Source of the DNA: an uncultured Oxalobacteraceae bacterium
Lineage (GTDB): Bacteria; Pseudomonadota; Gammaproteobacteria; Burkholderiales; Burkholderiaceae
DNA length: 57,182 nucleotides
Direction of reading: 5' to 3'
Assembly: GCA_946480015.1 (NCBI GenBank)
Contig: CAMLIL010000030.1
Coordinates: 1-57,182, forward strand
In this document: positions 55,160-57,182 of the stretch, piece after piece
Numbering within the stretch: position 1 is the first letter of the stretch
Layout: every line of letters starts with the position of its first letter
Position numbers and translations under genes: made by a program
The notes under the pieces: model-generated
What the model was told of the DNA's origin: nothing
Databases searched by the model: none
The model's input: the letters and a program-made list of their open reading frames with translations, nothing else

Positions 55160-56399
55160 ATTTTGTGAAATTGGCTGAGAAGCTAATTTCAAACACGCTT
55201 CCGCCGCCGGGACGGTCGTCCAGGGTAAGGGTGGCGCCCAGGCACTCGCAGATGCGGCGTACCAGGGTCAGGCCGATGCCGGTGCCCGACGAGCCGTTGC
55301 CAGCCGCGACACCGGCATGGTTCGCGAGGGTGGCGCGCACCGCCTGCGGCAATCCGGGACCGGTATCGGCCACGATGACGGAGCGTTCGCCCAGGCGTAT
55401 TTCGACAGATCCTTGCTCGGTGTACTGGCAGGCGTTCCGGATCAGGTTGCCGATGGCGGCGGTGTACAGTTCGGCCGGTCCGGGCACGCTGAACGGCGTT
55501 CCGCCCAGGTAACGCAGCTGGACCGGCTTGCCGTCGACCAGGCTCTGGTAGCGCGCCGTGTCGGCCCGCACGACGGCGTCGATATCGGTTTCGGTCTGCG
55601 GAATCAGTTCGGGCGAACGCGCCAGCAGCAGCAGGACGCGCACGCAATCGGCCGCTTCGTTGGCGGCGCGCAAAATGCGGTCGGCAGGGCCGGCGATGGC
55701 CGGCTGGCCCTGGGCGTTGGCGGCGAGGATTTCGGCTGCGCCGATGATGACGGTCAGCGGTGTGCGCAGTTCATGGCTGACGTCGCCTGTAAAAAAGCGC
55801 TCGCGGTCGAGGAAACCACGCAGTTCGCTGGTGTGGGCGGCAAAGGCGCGTGCCAGCACGCCGAGTTCGTCGTTGCGCTCGGTGTAGGGCAGCTCGGTCG
55901 AACCCTCCCGCACGGCGCTGGCGAGGGTGGTAATCGGGGTGACGAAGCGCCGGCCGATGAAACCGCCGAGGAAAAGGGAAAATACGAGGAAGCCCACGAA
56001 GCCGACCGCGAACATGGAATAGACGACCAGTTCGAGGTCTTCGTAGTCGCTTTCATGGTCGACCACGACGAATTTTCCAAGCGCATCTTGCCCCATCAGC
56101 ACGTGCAGGCCGATGCCGTCGACATGGATGATGTGGACGCCGGGCGTGAGGCTGCGCAGCGGTTTGGGAATGGCCGCGCTATGGTGGAAGGTGATGCCAG
56201 CCGGCATGGAAACCGGCAGGCCGCCCGCGTGGCGCGGCGACGCCCATTCTGCGACATCCCTCAAGCGCTGGTCGACCAGGTGGTCTTCGATGCCCTCGAC
56301 CGCGACGGCGGCCATGATGGCGAAGAACAGCGTGGAACCGGCGGCGAACATCAGGTAGGCGACGACGATGCGTCGCCCCAGGGACTCACGCGGCTTCAT
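55155..56399 (-). CDS. PmrB-like sensor histidine kinase
   Basis: 414 residues: two membrane helices (about 12-32 and 127-147) with a periplasmic loop of about 90 residues, HAMP, HisKA with H209 in GDVSHELRTPLTVIIGAAEIL, and HATPase with NLIRNACQYT, VADTGPGLP and GSSGTGIGLTLV. It probably controls eptA through the adjacent regulator. It overlaps the regulator gene by 14 bases. Confidence 0.92.
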   Translation of the reverse strand: MKPRESLGRRIVVAYLMFAAGSTLFFAIMAAVAVEGIEDHLVDQRLRDVAEWASPRHAGGLPVSMPAGITFHHSAAIPKPLRSLTPGVHIIHVDGIGLHVLMGQDALGKFVVVDHESDYEDLELVVYSMFAVGFVGFLVFSLFLGGFIGRRFVTPITTLASAVREGSTELPYTERNDELGVLARAFAAHTSELRGFLDRERFFTGDVSHELRTPLTVIIGAAEILAANAQGQPAIAGPADRILRAANEAADCVRVLLLLARSPELIPQTETDIDAVVRADTARYQSLVDGKPVQLRYLGGTPFSVPGPAELYTAAIGNLIRNACQYTEQGSVEIRLGERSVIVADTGPGLPQAVRATLANHAGVAAGNGSSGTGIGLTLVRRICECLGATLTLDDRPGGGSVFEISFSANFTKS

Positions 56400-57075
56400 C
56401 GGTGCTGACCAGTTTGAATCCCATTCCTGAGACCGTGCGCAGCATGGCGAACGGGTATGGTTTGTCGAGCGCCTGGCGCAGGGCGTGGATGTGGGTGCGC
56501 AGGGCGTCGCTGTCGGGACGGTCGTCGCCCCAGACTTCCTGTTCGATGGTGTCGCGCGGCACCAGCTTGGGCGCTTCCCGCATCAGGCAACGCAGGATTT
56601 TGTAGCCGGTTTTGGTCAGCGTCAGCGGGGTGCCGGCGCGGGTGGCGGTGTAGGTCGCCGTGTCGAAGCTCAGATCACCGAATTTCAGGATGGTCGACGC
56701 ACGGTGTTTGCCGCTGGCACGACGGACCAGGGCTTTGATGCGCACTTCGAGTTCAACCAGGGAGAAGGGCTTGACCAGATAATCGTCGGCGCCGCTGTCG
56801 AAGCCGGCGACCTTGTCCTGCAAGGTGTCGCGTGCGGTCAGCATCAGGACGGGGACGGCGCTGTGCAGCTCGGCGCGCAGCTTTTGGCAGATTTCCAGGC
56901 CATTCATGCCGGGTAGCATGACATCGAGGACGATCAGGTCGTATTCATGCTGGGCGGCCAAGCCAAGGCCAGTATAGCCGTTGGGCGCGGAATCGAGGAC
57001 GTAGCCCTTGGGTTCGAGGAAACCGTACAGGTTGGCGACGATGTCGGGATTGTCTTCAATGATAAGAATGCGCAT
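56386..57075 (-). CDS. PmrA-like OmpR-family response regulator
   Basis: 229 residues: receiver domain with D51 (IVLDVMLPGMNG), K in YLVKPFS, and a C-terminal winged-helix (about 130-225; LTKTGYKILRCLMREAPKLVPRDTIEQEVWGDDRPDSDALRTHIHALRQAL). It resembles PmrA/ColR regulators. First gene of the cluster regulator-kinase-eptA-PAP2. Confidence 0.93.
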   Translation of the reverse strand: MRILIIEDNPDIVANLYGFLEPKGYVLDSAPNGYTGLGLAAQHEYDLIVLDVMLPGMNGLEICQKLRAELHSAVPVLMLTARDTLQDKVAGFDSGADDYLVKPFSLVELEVRIKALVRRASGKHRASTILKFGDLSFDTATYTATRAGTPLTLTKTGYKILRCLMREAPKLVPRDTIEQEVWGDDRPDSDALRTHIHALRQALDKPYPFAMLRTVSGMGFKLVSTDEAA

Positions 57076-57131
57076 GCGGGTATTCTACCCCGCCGTCCCG
57101 CCCCGCATTCGCGAGGGCGACAGACGAAAAA

Positions 57132-57165
57132 AAAACCCCGCAAGGCCAAAGCCGAGCGGGGTTTT
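57132..57165. terminator. Bidirectional terminator at right edge
   Basis: AAAACCCCGC (57132-57141) pairs with GCGGGGTTTT (57156-57165) across a 14-base loop. A run of nine A precedes it (57127-57135), so on the minus strand it has a strong T-tail and probably ends a gene beyond the window. Confidence 0.8.
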
Positions 57166-57182
57166 CTCTTTATAACTAGCCT

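Overview
The window is about 57 kb of GC-rich bacterial chromosome. Gene order and families point to a betaproteobacterium of the Oxalobacteraceae (Massilia/Duganella/Janthinobacterium type): an NtrY/NtrX-like pair next to rsmB, a DUF3567 gene, metX-metW, a gshA-gshB-EIIA-HPr-EI cluster, a TorF-glnK-amtB operon, gatCAB divergent from mreBCD-mrdA-rodA, and many Burkholderiales-type DUF proteins. The family assignment is inferred from content; no marker rRNA is present. I found no rRNA, tRNA, CRISPR array, prophage or insertion sequence.

Left part (1-16 kb): the end of metH, a hypothetical protein, an SPW membrane protein, an EAL-HDOD signalling protein, a class II glutamine amidotransferase and DUF3567. 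A minus-strand operon follows: rsmB, DUF4390, an ntrY-like kinase, an ntrX-like regulator without an AAA+ domain, and a small CobW-like protein. Divergent from rsmB is a plus-strand run: argS, an FtsN-like SPOR protein, dsbA, an SDR, birA, coaX and a second SPOR protein.

Middle part (16-42 kb): the elongasome operon mreB-mreC-mreD-mrdA-rodA-rlpA (minus) stands opposite gatC-gatA-gatB (plus). Next come an Xre/RES toxin-antitoxin pair with a readable promoter and operator, pyrE and exoA with a palindrome between them, two poorly known genes (one DUF6398), an RluA-type pseudouridine synthase and an M48 peptidase. Then metX-metW, a permease-less PTS (EI, HPr, EIIA) with gshB and gshA, and the nitrogen operon TorF porin-glnK-amtB. 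The nitrogen operon has a near-consensus sigma-54 promoter and NtrC-type enhancer sites that lie just in front of the divergent ubiK.

Right part (42-51 kb) looks accessory and contains the least ordinary genes: a cytokinin-type adenylate isopentenyltransferase (Tzs/Ipt family) paired with an unrecognised gene; an 87-residue protein resembling a peptidase I9 propeptide, directly upstream of a leaderless S8 subtilase with an N-terminal extension; and a HEXXH zincin-like protein with a disordered N-terminus. comM lies among them. A tautomerase and a MarR regulator carry the same 16-bp operator in front of both genes.

The far right (51-57 kb) holds a lipoprotein, DUF1840, and a PmrAB-like two-component system followed by eptA and a PAP2 phosphatase. 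A PmrA-box-like element stands in front of eptA, so this block probably remodels lipid A in response to cationic stress or metal.
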